From Synergistaceae bacterium (lineage in GTDB: Bacteria > Synergistota > Synergistia > Synergistales > Aminobacteriaceae), in NCBI GenBank assembly GCA_017439345.1, contig JAFSJJ010000044.1, forward strand, positions 62,001 through 126,000: 64,000 bases of DNA. Reading direction: 5' to 3'. Made by a program: the position numbers and the translations under genes. Shown here in pieces: positions 24,438 through 33,569 of this stretch; positions within the stretch are counted from its first letter, which is position 1; each line of letters starts with the position of its first letter. Below the pieces are notes generated by a model. That model saw only the letters and a program-made list of their open reading frames with translations, made no database searches and was not told the DNA's origin.

Positions 24438-25563
24438 GATAACACCTCGTCTAAGTCATAAACTGTATTGATTTTTCCGGATAAGACGCTAATAAAGTCC
24501 GGCTGCCTGTGATTGATTCTTATTATCGTAGGGCGCGAGTCATCTGTTTCTGAGGCTTTCAGAATAGGCTTAATCGAGAACAGCGAGTCAACGTATTCAA
24601 ATTCAAGAGAGTGCTTCATATATTTTCTTGCTAGTCTTGACATGTAAGGCCAAGAGCTTGGGGGCTTAGCAGGGCATGTGTTACAGTTCCCTAATTGAAT
24701 CGGCGAGCAGTAATTATCAGGACATCTTGACTGGCATTCAAAGCGCGGCAGTTCGTCATAACACGTAACGTGCGGAGTAAAATTAACTGATGTCAAAGAG
24801 TGAAGTCCTGTCTTACCGAACGGCATAATCGAGAAGAAGGGGCCGTCCATGACTGTTAAGCCTATATTTTGCAGTGAGTTATTAACTTTGCAGAGGATTA
24901 TTTCACAGAGTTCATATTTTATCTTGAAGTTTTTATAGCCTGCGAGTGTTAAAATTTGATTGACGGAAGCGTACGAGGCGTTTAATACGAACGGCGAATT
25001 ATGCCCCCCCCCCCTATCGTGGAAATTACGTAGCTGTTATCGTCTTGATGAATTTTCGTGACTCCTGAATTGCATTTGATGATAATATTATTATACTCTG
25101 AAATTTGAGAGAGCATTTTTTCTTTTATCATTGCAGCGTCAAAAGTATATTCTCGTGTAATAAAAGCTCCGTCGCAGGTGTTCTCGTTAAAGAAGAGATT
25201 CACGGGAACTTCTTCGCATTTAATTCCTGTTGATGAACAAAATTTCTTGAACTGTGAAGCATTCGTGTACGAGAAATTCGCCGATGTCGCATAAACCTGC
25301 TGAAAGTCTGAGAGAATGCAATCACTATAATCATTAACGAACCTGTCGAAATACTTTGCTGACTTTATTGCTGTCGAGTAAGATCTAGGATAATGATAAC
25401 CCATATGGACTCTTGCCTGATTCACATATGTAGCGCGTGAAAATAAATCTTTGTCATGTTCGAGAAGCAGGACTCTTTTTCCTGACTTCCCGCTTTGGAG
25501 AGCAGCATATAACCCGTATAAGCCTCCTCCGATTATAATTCTGTCGTAATATTCAATCGTCAT
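24434..25563 (-). pseudogene. FAD-dependent oxidoreductase, frameshifted at a G11 tract (possibly phase-variable)
   Basis: The N-terminal part (25563 down to the tract) has a Rossmann motif, IIGGGLYGLYAAL, typical of DAO-family flavoproteins. At a run of eleven G on the coding strand (25014-25004) the frame goes to an early TAA. In the next frame the protein continues without stops (HNSPFVLNASYASV, ELCEIILCKV, TVMDGPFFSIMPFG) to 24434. Twelve or nine G would give one protein of about 375 residues. The C-terminal part is Cys-rich (FECQSRCPDNYCS, LGNCNTCPA). It is first in the glycan operon. It could be switched on and off by slippage, or be a sequencing error or dead gene. Confidence 0.75.
25004..25014 (-). 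repeat. G11/C11 homopolymer tract inside the flavoprotein gene
   Basis: Eleven consecutive C on the plus strand (G on the coding strand), exactly at the point where the reading frame breaks. Such tracts are classic slipped-strand contingency sites. Confidence 0.9.
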
Positions 25564-25604
25564 GATAATTTAGTAGCCTCGTTATAGAGTATATTTAAGT
25601 CGTG

Positions 25605-25640
25605 ATTATACCAGAGAAATAAAAATCTTAGTGCTATAAT
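25605..25640. promoter_or_regulatory. divergent -10 elements for the glycan operon and argF
   Basis: TATAAT on the minus strand at 25610-25605, about 40 bases before the flavoprotein ATG, and TATAAT on the plus strand at 25635-25640, about 40 bases before argF. Neither has a clear -35. The promoters lie back to back within 36 bases, so they may interfere with one another or share a regulator. Confidence 0.5.
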
Positions 25641-25677
25641 TGCGCAAAAAAATTTTGAATCAGGAGGAATTTTATTA

Positions 25678-26616
25678 ATGGCAGTAAATCTCAGAGGCAG
25701 AAGTTTTTTGACTCTCATGGACTTCACTCCGTCCGAAATAGATTATTTATTGACTCTAGCAGCAGACCTCAAGGCCAAGAAAAGAGCAGGTATCAGAGGC
25801 CAGACTCTCGCAGGCAAGAACATAGCATTACTATTCGAGAAGTCCTCAACAAGAACACGATGCGCATTCACTGTAGCTTGCAATGACGAAGGAGCTTTCC
25901 CGGAGTATCTGAATAAAAACGATATTCAGTTAGGTGCAAAAGAAGACGTTAAGGACACTGCAAGGGTACTCGGCCGAATGTTTGACGGAATCGAATTCAG
26001 GGGCTTCAAACAGTCCGTAGTTGAGGAACTCGCGAAATATTCAGGTGTACCTGTCTGGAACGGATTAACTGACTCTGATCACCCGACTCAAGTGCTTGCT
26101 GACTTTCTGACTCTGCGTGAAAATTTCGGAAAATTGCAGGGGTTGACTCTCGTTTACTTGGGCGACGGACGCAACAACATGTCAAATGCATTAATGATAG
26201 GCTGTGCTAAGATGGGAATTAATTACGTCGTCAGCTCTCCCAGAGAACTTGAACCCGATAAAAATTTGCTCGAGAAGTGCAGGGAAATCGCAAAGCATTC
26301 AACGATTACTATAATCAATGATCCAATAGAGGCAGTCAAAGGCGCAGATGCAATTTATACTGACGTGTGGGTCTCAATGGGTGAAGAGGCTCTCAAAGAG
26401 GAACGCTATAAATTACTCGGAGCGTGGCAGGTGAACTCCCAAATCATGAACTCAACGGGCAAAGAGCATACTATATTCCTGCATTGTCTTCCGGCAGTCA
26501 AAGGCAGTGAAGTTACTGAAGAAGTCTTTGAATCAGAACGTTCAAAAGTTTTTGACGAGGCAGAAAACAGAATGCACACTATTAAGGCCGTCATGGTCGC
26601 TACTCTGGGAGCATGA
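25678..26616 (+). CDS. argF: ornithine carbamoyltransferase
   Basis: 312 residues. SSTRTRCAF binds carbamoyl phosphate (STRTR), [10 protein letters not shown] is the second phosphate motif, DVWVSMG and FLHCLPA are the ornithine-side motifs. It makes citrulline from ornithine and carbamoyl phosphate, or runs backwards in arginine catabolism. CAGGAGG lies about 10 bases before the ATG. No other arg gene is in the window. The stop overlaps the start of an EutT-like gene, suggesting a link to ornithine or arginine fermentation. Confidence 0.95.
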   Translation: MAVNLRGRSFLTLMDFTPSEIDYLLTLAADLKAKKRAGIRGQTLAGKNIALLFEKSSTRTRCAFTVACNDEGAFPEYLNKNDIQLGAKEDVKDTARVLGRMFDGIEFRGFKQSVVEELAKYSGVPVWNGLTDSDHPTQVLADFLTLRENFGKLQGLTLVYLGDGRNNMSNALMIGCAKMGINYVVSSPRELEPDKNLLEKCREIAKHSTITIINDPIEAVKGADAIYTDVWVSMGEEALKEERYKLLGAWQVNSQIMNSTGKEHTIFLHCLPAVKGSEVTEEVFESERSKVFDEAENRMHTIKAVMVATLGA

Positions 26617-27080
26617 ATTATAAAGCTGACTCAAGAATAGAATTACGGGGAAGACTTGACTCGCTTAATTCAGAGATAATTTGCGTTCAGACTCACTCAG
26701 ACGATGAGAGCTTTATTGCCGGCTTAGAAGAGATCCGCCAAGTAATAAGAACTCTTCAGAGGTGCGAGGCAGCTAACGGGTCATTCACAGGCAGGCTCAC
26801 TTTATGGGAACTTGACGAGGACGAAATACATTCACGATCTCACAGACCTTCAGGCCGTCACATAATGCCTCATTACTCAATGGGAGTCAAAGCAGCGGAA
26901 ATTAACAGATTAAGGACTCTCGTCCGCGAGTGCGAGTTATGTTCGTGCAGAGTCTTTGAGGCCGACTCACTGAGAATTAATCACGTCTTGAACCGTTTGT
27001 CAAGTGCGCTGTATGTGCTGACTTATAAATATTTGCCTGCGGATTATGACAAGTTCATAGAGTTTGCTCCGAGTAAATAA
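26613..27080 (+). CDS. EutT-like cobalamin adenosyltransferase domain protein
   Basis: 155 residues. Alignment by eye with the C-terminal half of ethanolamine-utilisation EutT is good: [42 protein letters not shown] and [13 protein letters not shown]. The N-terminal domain of EutT, with its metal-binding Cys motif, is absent, leaving the four-helix adenosyltransferase module. It may convert cob(I)alamin to adenosylcobalamin for a B12-dependent aminomutase or lyase. Its ATG overlaps the argF stop (ATGA), so it is translationally coupled. No eut genes are nearby. Confidence 0.65.
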   Translation: MNYKADSRIELRGRLDSLNSEIICVQTHSDDESFIAGLEEIRQVIRTLQRCEAANGSFTGRLTLWELDEDEIHSRSHRPSGRHIMPHYSMGVKAAEINRLRTLVRECELCSCRVFEADSLRINHVLNRLSSALYVLTYKYLPADYDKFIEFAPSK

Positions 27081-27109
27081 AATATTTGCCTTGAAGTCAA
27101 TCTGTAATT

Positions 27110-27156
27110 GCAAAGATAATTTATCATTATAGCCATCAAGAACGAAACAGGATTTA
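27110..27156 (+). repeat. upstream block repeated ahead of the tandem secreted-protein genes
   Basis: The block starting GCAAAGATAATTTATCATTA and running through GAACGAAACAG is repeated almost unchanged at 27654-27700 and in weaker form at about 28127-28167; a shortened trace (GAAATAAATTATAATTA) lies near 28604-28620. It shows that each copy was duplicated with its upstream DNA. It may contain a promoter, since several TATAAT-like hexamers lie within it. Confidence 0.75.
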
Positions 27157-27193
27157 CGAAAAATTTTAAATATAAATTCAGGAGGCAGCAATT

Positions 27194-27559
27194 ATGACAA
27201 GACTTTCAAGAAAAATATTTTTAGCGGTGTTATTAGTATTATCAATAACAGGAAGTGCATTAGCGGGACTTCAGAACTTTACGCTCTATAATTACAGCGG
27301 AAGGACAATAAGCCGTATATTGCTCAATCCCAGCCGGCTACCAACATGGAATACAGATAACGATCTCTTTACCGGCAGATACCCTCTCGGAGACAGAGAC
27401 TCAGCTCTTGTGAAGATAAACACTTATCCTGACGATAGACTCTGGGATATGAGGGTATACTACACAAATGATACATATGAGGAATGGACAGAACTGGACC
27501 TCTTTGAAATCTACAATATAGCGATTGACGAAAGCGGAACCATTTACTGGAACTTCTAG
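27194..27559 (+). CDS. small secreted protein, tandem family copy 1
   Basis: 121 residues: signal peptide ending SALAG, then a mature domain of about 96 residues, FTLYNYSGRTISRILLNPS, WDMRVYYTNDTYEEWTELDLF and a C-terminal IYWNF. The pattern L-x-N-x-[ST]-G-x-x-I, WD-x-R and W-x-x-LDL resembles a widespread small secreted beta-sandwich family of unknown role. AGGAGG lies ahead of the ATG. It is the most divergent of four tandem copies and is followed by its own terminator. Confidence 0.75.
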   Translation: MTRLSRKIFLAVLLVLSITGSALAGLQNFTLYNYSGRTISRILLNPSRLPTWNTDNDLFTGRYPLGDRDSALVKINTYPDDRLWDMRVYYTNDTYEEWTELDLFEIYNIAIDESGTIYWNF

Positions 27560-27595
27560 AGCCGCTCCAGCCATTATAAGAATCAAGTTAAGAAT

Positions 27596-27628
27596 GAAGC
27601 CGCAGGACGTTTGCGGTTTCTTTTTTTA
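27596..27628 (+). terminator. terminator after tandem copy 1
   Basis: GAAGCCGCA (27596-27604) pairs with TGCGGTTTC (27612-27620, one G-T pair), followed by T7. Confidence 0.88.
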
Positions 27629-27719
27629 TTTGCCGTAAAGTCAAGAATTATTCGCAAAGATAATTTATCATTACAGACATCAAAGAACGAAACAGATTTA
27701 TACTCAGGAGGCAGAAATT

Positions 27720-28079
27720 ATGAAACTCTCAAGAAAACTTTTATCAATATTATTATTACTCATATTAACAGCAGGTGCAGCACTTGCAGAGAATCACGGT
27801 TTTACGCTTTATAATTACAGCGGCAAGACAATCACATATATAACGCTAATTCCGAGCTGGAAGCCTGGACCATGGGACAAAGTATTAGATGGCAGGACTC
27901 TTCTACGACACGGAGAATCAATTAAAATTAATAGCAGTAATTTCAATGAAAATGAGCCGTATTGGGACATGAGGCTGGAATACTCTAACGGGACTCATGA
28001 GAGCTGGAGCGAGCTTGATATACTAAATATTAATACGATTTCCGTTGACGTAAAGGGAACTATACACTGGAACTTCTAG
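27720..28079 (+). CDS. small secreted protein, tandem family copy 2
   Basis: 119 residues: MKLSRKLLSILLLLILTAGAALAE signal, then FTLYNYSGKTITYITLIPSW, YWDMRLEYSNGTHESWSELD and a terminal IHWNF. AGGAGG lies 11 bases ahead of the ATG. It shares the upstream repeat block with copy 1. No terminator separates it from copy 3. Function unknown; predicted periplasmic or extracellular. Confidence 0.78.
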   Translation: MKLSRKLLSILLLLILTAGAALAENHGFTLYNYSGKTITYITLIPSWKPGPWDKVLDGRTLLRHGESIKINSSNFNENEPYWDMRLEYSNGTHESWSELDILNINTISVDVKGTIHWNF

Positions 28080-28209
28080 GAGTAAAAACTATTTGCCTTA
28101 AAGTCAAGAAATATTTGCGAAAATAAATTATAATTACATCATCAAGTTAAACGAACAAAACAGATTTACCCAAAATTTTATTAATATTATTTTACAGGAG
28201 GCAGCACCG

Positions 28210-28572
28210 ATGAAACTTTCAAGAAGATTTATTTTAGCAGCGTTATTACTCGTATTGACGGCCGGGAGTGCTTGGGCAGGAGCTCAGAACTTCAAGCTCT
28301 ATAACTACAGCGGCAAGACTATAGTTGCAGTATACATCATGCCGAGCTGGCAGCCTTATTACAAAGAAAGCGACAAATTCACAGGCGGCGGACTCCCTTT
28401 AAGGCACGGAGAATCAACGAACATAAACTTTACGAATAATTCTGACGATCAGTTTTGGGACATGAGAGTCGAGTACTCAAACGGAACTCATGAAAGCTGG
28501 AATGAACTCGATCTCTTCCGGATATATAATATTTCGATTGACAGAAAAGGAACTATTCACTGGAACTTCTAG
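28210..28572 (+). CDS. small secreted protein, tandem family copy 3
   Basis: 120 residues: signal ending SAWAG, then FKLYNYSGKTIVAVYIMPSW, LPLRHGEST, FWDMRVEYSNGTHESWNELD and IHWNF. It is close to copy 2 in the C-terminal half. AGGAGG precedes the ATG by 10 bases. The conserved Gly-rich turn before LPLRHG is shared with copy 4 but not copy 1. Confidence 0.78.
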   Translation: MKLSRRFILAALLLVLTAGSAWAGAQNFKLYNYSGKTIVAVYIMPSWQPYYKESDKFTGGGLPLRHGESTNINFTNNSDDQFWDMRVEYSNGTHESWNELDLFRIYNISIDRKGTIHWNF

Positions 28573-28661
28573 GCTTTAGAGATTAAATATTTGTCCTTAA
28601 GCAGAGAAATAAATTATAATTAGCATCACGAAAATTTTATATAATTTAGGAGGCAGTACCG

Positions 28662-29024
28662 ATGAAACTTTCACGAAGATTTTTCTTAGCAGCACTATTA
28701 GTCGTATTAATGGCAGGAAGCGCAATGGCAGGCCGTCAAGACTTCACGCTCTACAACTACAGCGGCAAGACGATAACGAAAATATATCTCATTCCAAGCT
28801 GGAAGCCTACTTTCGAAGAAAAAGACAGATTCACGGGGTCTGCTCTTCCTTTAAGGCACGGTAAATCAGCAAGCATGACATTTCACAGCTACCCTAACGA
28901 ACAGTACTGGGACTTGAGGGTATATTACTCTAACGGCAGATATGAGAACTGGAGCGACCTCGACTTCTTCAAGATCAGCAGGCTTTCAATCGATAAGAAG
29001 GGCACTGTTCACTGGAACTTCTAG
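28662..29024 (+). CDS. small secreted protein, tandem family copy 4
   Basis: 120 residues: signal ending SAMAG, then FTLYNYSGKTITKIYLIPSW, LPLRHGKSA, YWDLRVYYSNGRYENWSDLD and VHWNF. AGGAGG lies 10 bases before the ATG. A strong terminator follows, so copies 2 to 4 may form one transcript with internal starts. All four end in WNF, suggesting a conserved C-terminal strand. Confidence 0.78.
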   Translation: MKLSRRFFLAALLVVLMAGSAMAGRQDFTLYNYSGKTITKIYLIPSWKPTFEEKDRFTGSALPLRHGKSASMTFHSYPNEQYWDLRVYYSNGRYENWSDLDFFKISRLSIDKKGTVHWNF

Positions 29025-29043
29025 TTTTACAAATAGAAATAAG

Positions 29044-29073
29044 GAGCCGCACACTCTCTGCGGTTCTTTTTTT
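29044..29073 (+). terminator. terminator after tandem copy 4
   Basis: GAGCCGCA (29044-29051) pairs with TGCGGTTC (29059-29066, one G-T pair), followed by T7. It resembles the terminator after copy 1 in stem sequence. Confidence 0.88.
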
Positions 29074-29117
29074 ATGGCTAATCATAAATGAAATAATTTG
29101 CAGATTTAGCATATTTA

Positions 29118-29146
29118 ACATTTAACGTCTTCATAGTATGATATTT
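29118..29146 (+). promoter_or_regulatory. candidate promoter of metY
   Basis: TTAACA, a spacer of about 16 bases and TATGAT lie some 45 bases before the metY start. No riboswitch-like structure is evident in the short leader. Confidence 0.4.
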
Positions 29147-29186
29147 CACTAAATTAATTCATGAAAACAGCAGGTGATTTATTATC

Positions 29187-30473
29187 ATGAACAATAAATA
29201 CAAGTTCGAGACTATACAGCTTCACGCAGGACAGGAGACTCCGGACTCGGCAACGGACTCAAGGGCAGTGCCTATATACGCAACAACTTCATATGTATTT
29301 AAAGACTCAGCTACAGCAGCAGGAAGATTCGCCCTCACTGAGCCGGGAAATATTTACACGCGCTTAATGAATCCTACTAATGACGTTTTCGAGAAAAGAG
29401 TCGCAGCACTCGAATCAGGAGCAGGAGCTCTCGCAGCAGCATCAGGTTCGGCAGCAATAACATACGCAGTTCAGAACATAGCCACAACAGGAGATCACAT
29501 AGTATCATCAACTAATCTTTACGGAGGCACGTTTAATCTATTCGCTAATACTCTGCCTGAACAGGGACTCACTACAACTTTTGTAGACCCTTCTGACCCT
29601 GAAAATTTCGAGAAAGCAATCAAGCCTAACACGAAATTATTATATGCAGAGACTCTAGGCAACCCTAATTCAGACGTTATTGACATTGAAGCAGTCGCAG
29701 ATATAGCACACAAGCACGGTCTGCCGCTCATAATGGACAACACTTTTGCGACACCGTATTTATTAAGACCAATTGAACACGGAGCAGATATAGTTGTTCA
29801 CTCAGCTACTAAATTTATTGGCGGTCATGGCACAGTCATGGGAGGAGTCATAGTTGACGGCGGAAAATTTGACTGGACTCAAAATGACAAGTTCCCCGGA
29901 CTCTCTAAGCCTAATCCTTCATATCATGGAGTAGTCTTCACTCAGGCAGCAGGGAATCTCGCATATATCATCAAGTTACGTACAACTTTAATGCGCGATC
30001 AGGGAGCATGTTTATCACCGTTCAATTCGTTTTTATTATTGCAGGGACTCGAGACCCTTTCTTTACGAGTTGAACGCCACGTTTATAACGCCCTCAAGGT
30101 TGTAGATTTCCTGAAGAGTCATAATCAGGTCGCTAAAGTCAATCACCCTTCACTGGAGTCAGGACGCGCCCTTGAACTCTATAATAAATATTTCCCAGAT
30201 GGAGGAGCTTCTATATTTACATTTGACATTAAGGGTACTGCTGAGACCGCAAAGAAATTCACAGAAAGTCTTGAAGTGTTCTCGTTACTGGCTAACGTTG
30301 CTGATGTGAAATCGCTGGTAATTCACCCGGCTTCTACGACTCATTCGCAGCTCTCTGAATCTGAATTATTATCATGCGGCATAAGGCCTACTACAATAAG
30401 GCTCTCAATAGGAACAGAACATATTGATGACATTATTGCGGATTTAAAGCACGGGTTCGAGGCAGTGAAATAA
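29187..30473 (+). CDS. metY: O-acetylhomoserine sulfhydrylase (Cys/Met metabolism PLP enzyme)
   Basis: 428 residues, the length of MetY rather than the shorter MetB/Met[21 protein letters not shown] at the start, [20 protein letters not shown], and the PLP lysine in [13 protein letters not shown] are seen; [14 protein letters not shown] closes the protein. It makes homocysteine from O-acetylhomoserine and sulfide, so sulfide from the window's cysteine desulfidase could be a source. Monocistronic. Confidence 0.92.
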   Translation: MNNKYKFETIQLHAGQETPDSATDSRAVPIYATTSYVFKDSATAAGRFALTEPGNIYTRLMNPTNDVFEKRVAALESGAGALAAASGSAAITYAVQNIATTGDHIVSSTNLYGGTFNLFANTLPEQGLTTTFVDPSDPENFEKAIKPNTKLLYAETLGNPNSDVIDIEAVADIAHKHGLPLIMDNTFATPYLLRPIEHGADIVVHSATKFIGGHGTVMGGVIVDGGKFDWTQNDKFPGLSKPNPSYHGVVFTQAAGNLAYIIKLRTTLMRDQGACLSPFNSFLLLQGLETLSLRVERHVYNALKVVDFLKSHNQVAKVNHPSLESGRALELYNKYFPDGGASIFTFDIKGTAETAKKFTESLEVFSLLANVADVKSLVIHPASTTHSQLSESELLSCGIRPTTIRLSIGTEHIDDIIADLKHGFEAVK

Positions 30474-30512
30474 AAAACTTACTCCCCTGAAAGTTTTTAT
30501 GCAATCGGGGGA
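30474..30512 (-). terminator. terminator between metY and lspA (convergent)
   Basis: CTCCCC (30482-30487) pairs with GGGGAG (30507-30512). On the minus strand the stem is followed by TAAGTTTTTT, fitting termination of the leftward lspA operon; it may serve metY as well. Confidence 0.65.
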
Positions 30513-30525
30513 GCTTAGTTATATA

Positions 30526-30918
30526 TTAATCCTTCTGAGTGAACGACCAGAGAATTATTAACGCACCTGCAGCTATCTCAACGTCAGCAAGATTAAACAT
30601 CAAGTCTTTCACGAATATAAACGGTATCCAGTCGACGACGTGGCCTAAGAACATTCTTTCAAGCATATTCGAGAGTGCACCGCCTGCCATGATCGATATT
30701 CCTATTCGAGTCCAGAGCTTTAACTTCATGAATATACACACAGCAAGTAAAGCAAGAAATGATACAGCAGATAATATAAAAGCAATTTCCGGCCTCTCCC
30801 TGAACATTCCGAAAGCCGCTCCCGTGTTATAAGTCAACGTTGCGAACTCACTGAAGATTAATAACGCAGTGTACTCGATTAATACGCATATAGTTATAAC
30901 GATTCCTGTTATAAGCAT
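30526..30918 (-). CDS. lspA: lipoprotein signal peptidase II, short form
   Basis: 130 residues against a usual 150-165. Conserved parts seen: YNTGAAFGMF, GGALSNMLERMFLGHVVDWI (first catalytic Asp) and FNLADVEIAAG (second catalytic Asp). The usual N-terminal DQxxK and periplasmic loop are missing: the first helix has Glu in place of that Asp and joins NTGAAFG directly. It cuts prolipoproteins in the inner membrane. It is the last gene of the coaE-pepF-HAD run. Confidence 0.83.
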   Translation of the reverse strand: MLITGIVITICVLIEYTALLIFSEFATLTYNTGAAFGMFRERPEIAFILSAVSFLALLAVCIFMKLKLWTRIGISIMAGGALSNMLERMFLGHVVDWIPFIFVKDLMFNLADVEIAAGALIILWSFTQKD

Positions 30919-31761
30919 TTATTTATCATCAATCCCTACACAGAAAGTTTTTATGCCCTCAGCAACTCCGTCATTGTCGCAGGAGTCCGTTACGTGGTCT
31001 GCAATGTCCTTGAGTTCCTGAACAGCGTTGCCCATAGCTACCCCGATACCTGCTGCCTTTATCATTGAAGTATCATTAGTGCCGTCCCCGAATGCCATAG
31101 TCATGCTCATATCGAGTCCCAAGTGTGAAGCAACGAATCTCAAGCCGTCGCCTTTATTAGCCTTTAGATCATTAATCTCGATGTTATTATGAATGCTTGA
31201 CGTAAATAAATTATTCGGGAATACAACAGGAAGTGCAGCAAGTAAATTTTTGCGGAGTTCTTTATCCTGAGTGTAAATCTGCATCTTCTGAATGCCTCTA
31301 TCAAGACTCTTCATGAGTTCATGAATATCATCAACAGGCTTTCTTAAATCATGAATGATCTTGTACTGCCATTCACCGACAGCGACCTCTTTAACACGTT
31401 CATGTAAAGCTCTATTCATGTAGCCCTGACCGTCAATAATTGCGTCATAGATAACGTGTAAATCATCGAAGACACTTGCTATTAAGTCAGCTCGTTCTAC
31501 AGGTATCTCGAATCTTGCCAGAGTCCGTGAATTCTTAACATCATAAACAGCGGCTCCGTTGAGGGTAACTGCATAGCGGATAAACGGCAAATTTTTTATC
31601 TCGTCAGGAACTGCTCCCCAGAAGCGTCCCGTTGAAGGCACTATTTCGATTCCCAGTTCAGCAGCTCTGTATAAGACCCTTCGAGTCTCAGGAGTCAATT
31701 CTTTCTTGGTGTTAAATATGGTGTCATCGAGATCGAATGCTATTAACTTTATTTCGCCCAT
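30919..31761 (-). CDS. HAD-superfamily phosphatase, Cof/type IIB
   Basis: 280 residues. Motif I AFDLDDTIFNTKK, motif II in VPSTGRFW, Lys in the middle region and motif IV GDGTNDTSMIKAAG followed by GVAMGNAVQELK are the Cof-type signature. Such enzymes dephosphorylate sugar phosphates or flavin/pyridoxal phosphates in the cytosol. Its start overlaps the end of pepF by 13 bases. Substrate not predictable. Confidence 0.88.
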   Translation of the reverse strand: MGEIKLIAFDLDDTIFNTKKELTPETRRVLYRAAELGIEIVPSTGRFWGAVPDEIKNLPFIRYAVTLNGAAVYDVKNSRTLARFEIPVERADLIASVFDDLHVIYDAIIDGQGYMNRALHERVKEVAVGEWQYKIIHDLRKPVDDIHELMKSLDRGIQKMQIYTQDKELRKNLLAALPVVFPNNLFTSSIHNNIEINDLKANKGDGLRFVASHLGLDMSMTMAFGDGTNDTSMIKAAGIGVAMGNAVQELKDIADHVTDSCDNDGVAEGIKTFCVGIDDK

Positions 31762-33569
31762 AAGTCTGCCCCCTCGTTGAGTCTTGCCTCAAAGAATTTC
31801 ATTGTACGTTCAAAAGGTTCTGAGCTGGTCAAATCAACACCTGCACGGCGCAATATATTTAATGAGTAATCACTGCCTCCGCTCTGAAGGAATTTGAGAT
31901 AACGAGAAACTGCTCCTTCTTCGTGATTGAGAATCGATGACGCAAAAGCATTCGCAGCCGTAAAGCCTGTAACATATTTATACACGTAGAACGCTGAGTA
32001 AAAATGAGGAATTCTCGCCCACTCCGCGCAAAGTTCACTGTCAATGATTAAGTCTTGGCCGTAATATTTTGCATTAAGACTCTTCCAGAGTTCACACAAA
32101 TAATCAGGTGTCAAGACTCCGCCTGACTCTGAGTAAGAATGAGTCTCACGTTCAAAATCTGCGAACATTGCCTGCCTGAAAAACGTAGTTCGTACCATGT
32201 CGTAATAATAATTCAGGAGCCATTTTTTATGATTAACGCTCTCCGAATTCTTGAGCATGTATTCGAGTAATAATGCCTCGTTCGTTGTCGAAGCGACTTC
32301 AGCAAGCAAAATAGTATAGTCCGCGTAAACTTGAGGCTGATTAGTTTTCGAGTAATAGCTGTGCAGGCTGTGTCCCATCTCGTGAACAAGGGTAAATACA
32401 TCGTGTAAAGTTCCGTCATAGTTCAACAGCACATAGGGTTTCGTTCCGTAAGCTCCCCATGAGTATGCGCCTTTGCGTTTGCCTTTGTTCTCGTAAATGT
32501 CTATCCAGCGTTCATTAATACCCTTCTTGAAATTATTAATATAGTCTTCACCCAATGGAGCAAGAGCTTTCAATGCAAGTTCTACAGCTTCATCAAATTC
32601 AAACTCGCCTTCAGGTTCATCGCAAATAGGGGCGTTGATGTCGTAGAAGTGAAATTCATCGAGTCCCAGAATTTTTTTGCGCAGAGCTATCAACCTGTGC
32701 ATTAACTTGGGAGCGAATTCCCTTGCAGTGTCGACAACGTGATTATAGACTTCTTCGGGGACGTTCTCAGAGAATAAAGCCATATCAAGCGAGTCTTTAT
32801 AGTGTCTTGCTTGAGAGTAAAATATATCGCCCTTCACTGAGCCTGAGTAAAGAGCAGCAATCGAATTCTTGAATTTATCATAAGTCCCGTGAATTCCCAT
32901 GAATGCCGAACGTCTGACATCGCGGCTCTTGCTTCTGCTGAACCTGTACCAGCGTTCTTCTGTTAGCTCTGTCTTATTGCCTGACTCGTCCTGAATGTCC
33001 GGGAATTTCATATCTGCGTCAGTTAATAATCTAAATGCGTTCTCAGGGACTGAAGTTAATTCTCCGGTCTTAGCAAGCAAGATTTCAAGTTCATGAGATA
33101 GAATGTGTTCACGTTCGCGCAGTAACTTTCTGAAGAAGAATTCATATCGCGTTAATTCATGTTCGTTCTTGATGCAGTCGTTAATATATTCATTGGGAAG
33201 TGCAAGAATTTCCGGCTCAAAGAATGCAACTGCAGACGAGTATTTCACGAGTAAACTTTCGGCCATTCCTGCAAGTTCCATAGGCTTAGACTCGCGCATA
33301 TCTTCATGACTCTTCATGTTAGCATAAGAGTATAATTTATTTATCTCAAGTGAAGCTGCTTCCTCTGCCTTGATGAACTCTAAGAGGACTCCTGAACCTT
33401 CACCGAGTCTGCCTGAGTAACCCTTCAAGCTATCGATCTTGGCCTGAACGTCATCGAAAGCCTTCTGCCACGCGTCAAAGTCTTTATATATGTCTTCCAA
33501 GTCCCATTTAAACTGGTCTGATATATTAATTCTTTCCGGTACTTCTGATTTATTATTATTATGATTCAT
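31749..33569 (-). CDS. pepF: oligoendopeptidase F (M3 family)
   Basis: 606 residues. The zinc motif is HEMGHSLHSYYS near residue 390, with the third ligand in ASTTNEALLLEYML. The N-terminal helical half begins FKWDLEDIYKDFDAWQKAF, characteristic of PepF. It degrades peptides of roughly 7-17 residues in the cytosol, in line with amino-acid fermentation. It overlaps the coaE end by 11 bases. Confidence 0.94.
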   Translation of the reverse strand: MNHNNNKSEVPERINISDQFKWDLEDIYKDFDAWQKAFDDVQAKIDSLKGYSGRLGEGSGVLLEFIKAEEAASLEINKLYSYANMKSHEDMRESKPMELAGMAESLLVKYSSAVAFFEPEILALPNEYINDCIKNEHELTRYEFFFRKLLREREHILSHELEILLAKTGELTSVPENAFRLLTDADMKFPDIQDESGNKTELTEERWYRFSRSKSRDVRRSAFMGIHGTYDKFKNSIAALYSGSVKGDIFYSQARHYKDSLDMALFSENVPEEVYNHVVDTAREFAPKLMHRLIALRKKILGLDEFHFYDINAPICDEPEGEFEFDEAVELALKALAPLGEDYINNFKKGINERWIDIYENKGKRKGAYSWGAYGTKPYVLLNYDGTLHDVFTLVHEMGHSLHSYYSKTNQPQVYADYTILLAEVASTTNEALLLEYMLKNSESVNHKKWLLNYYYDMVRTTFFRQAMFADFERETHSYSESGGVLTPDYLCELWKSLNAKYYGQDLIIDSELCAEWARIPHFYSAFYVYKYVTGFTAANAFASSILNHEEGAVSRYLKFLQSGGSDYSLNILRRAGVDLTSSEPFERTMKFFEARLNEGADLWAK

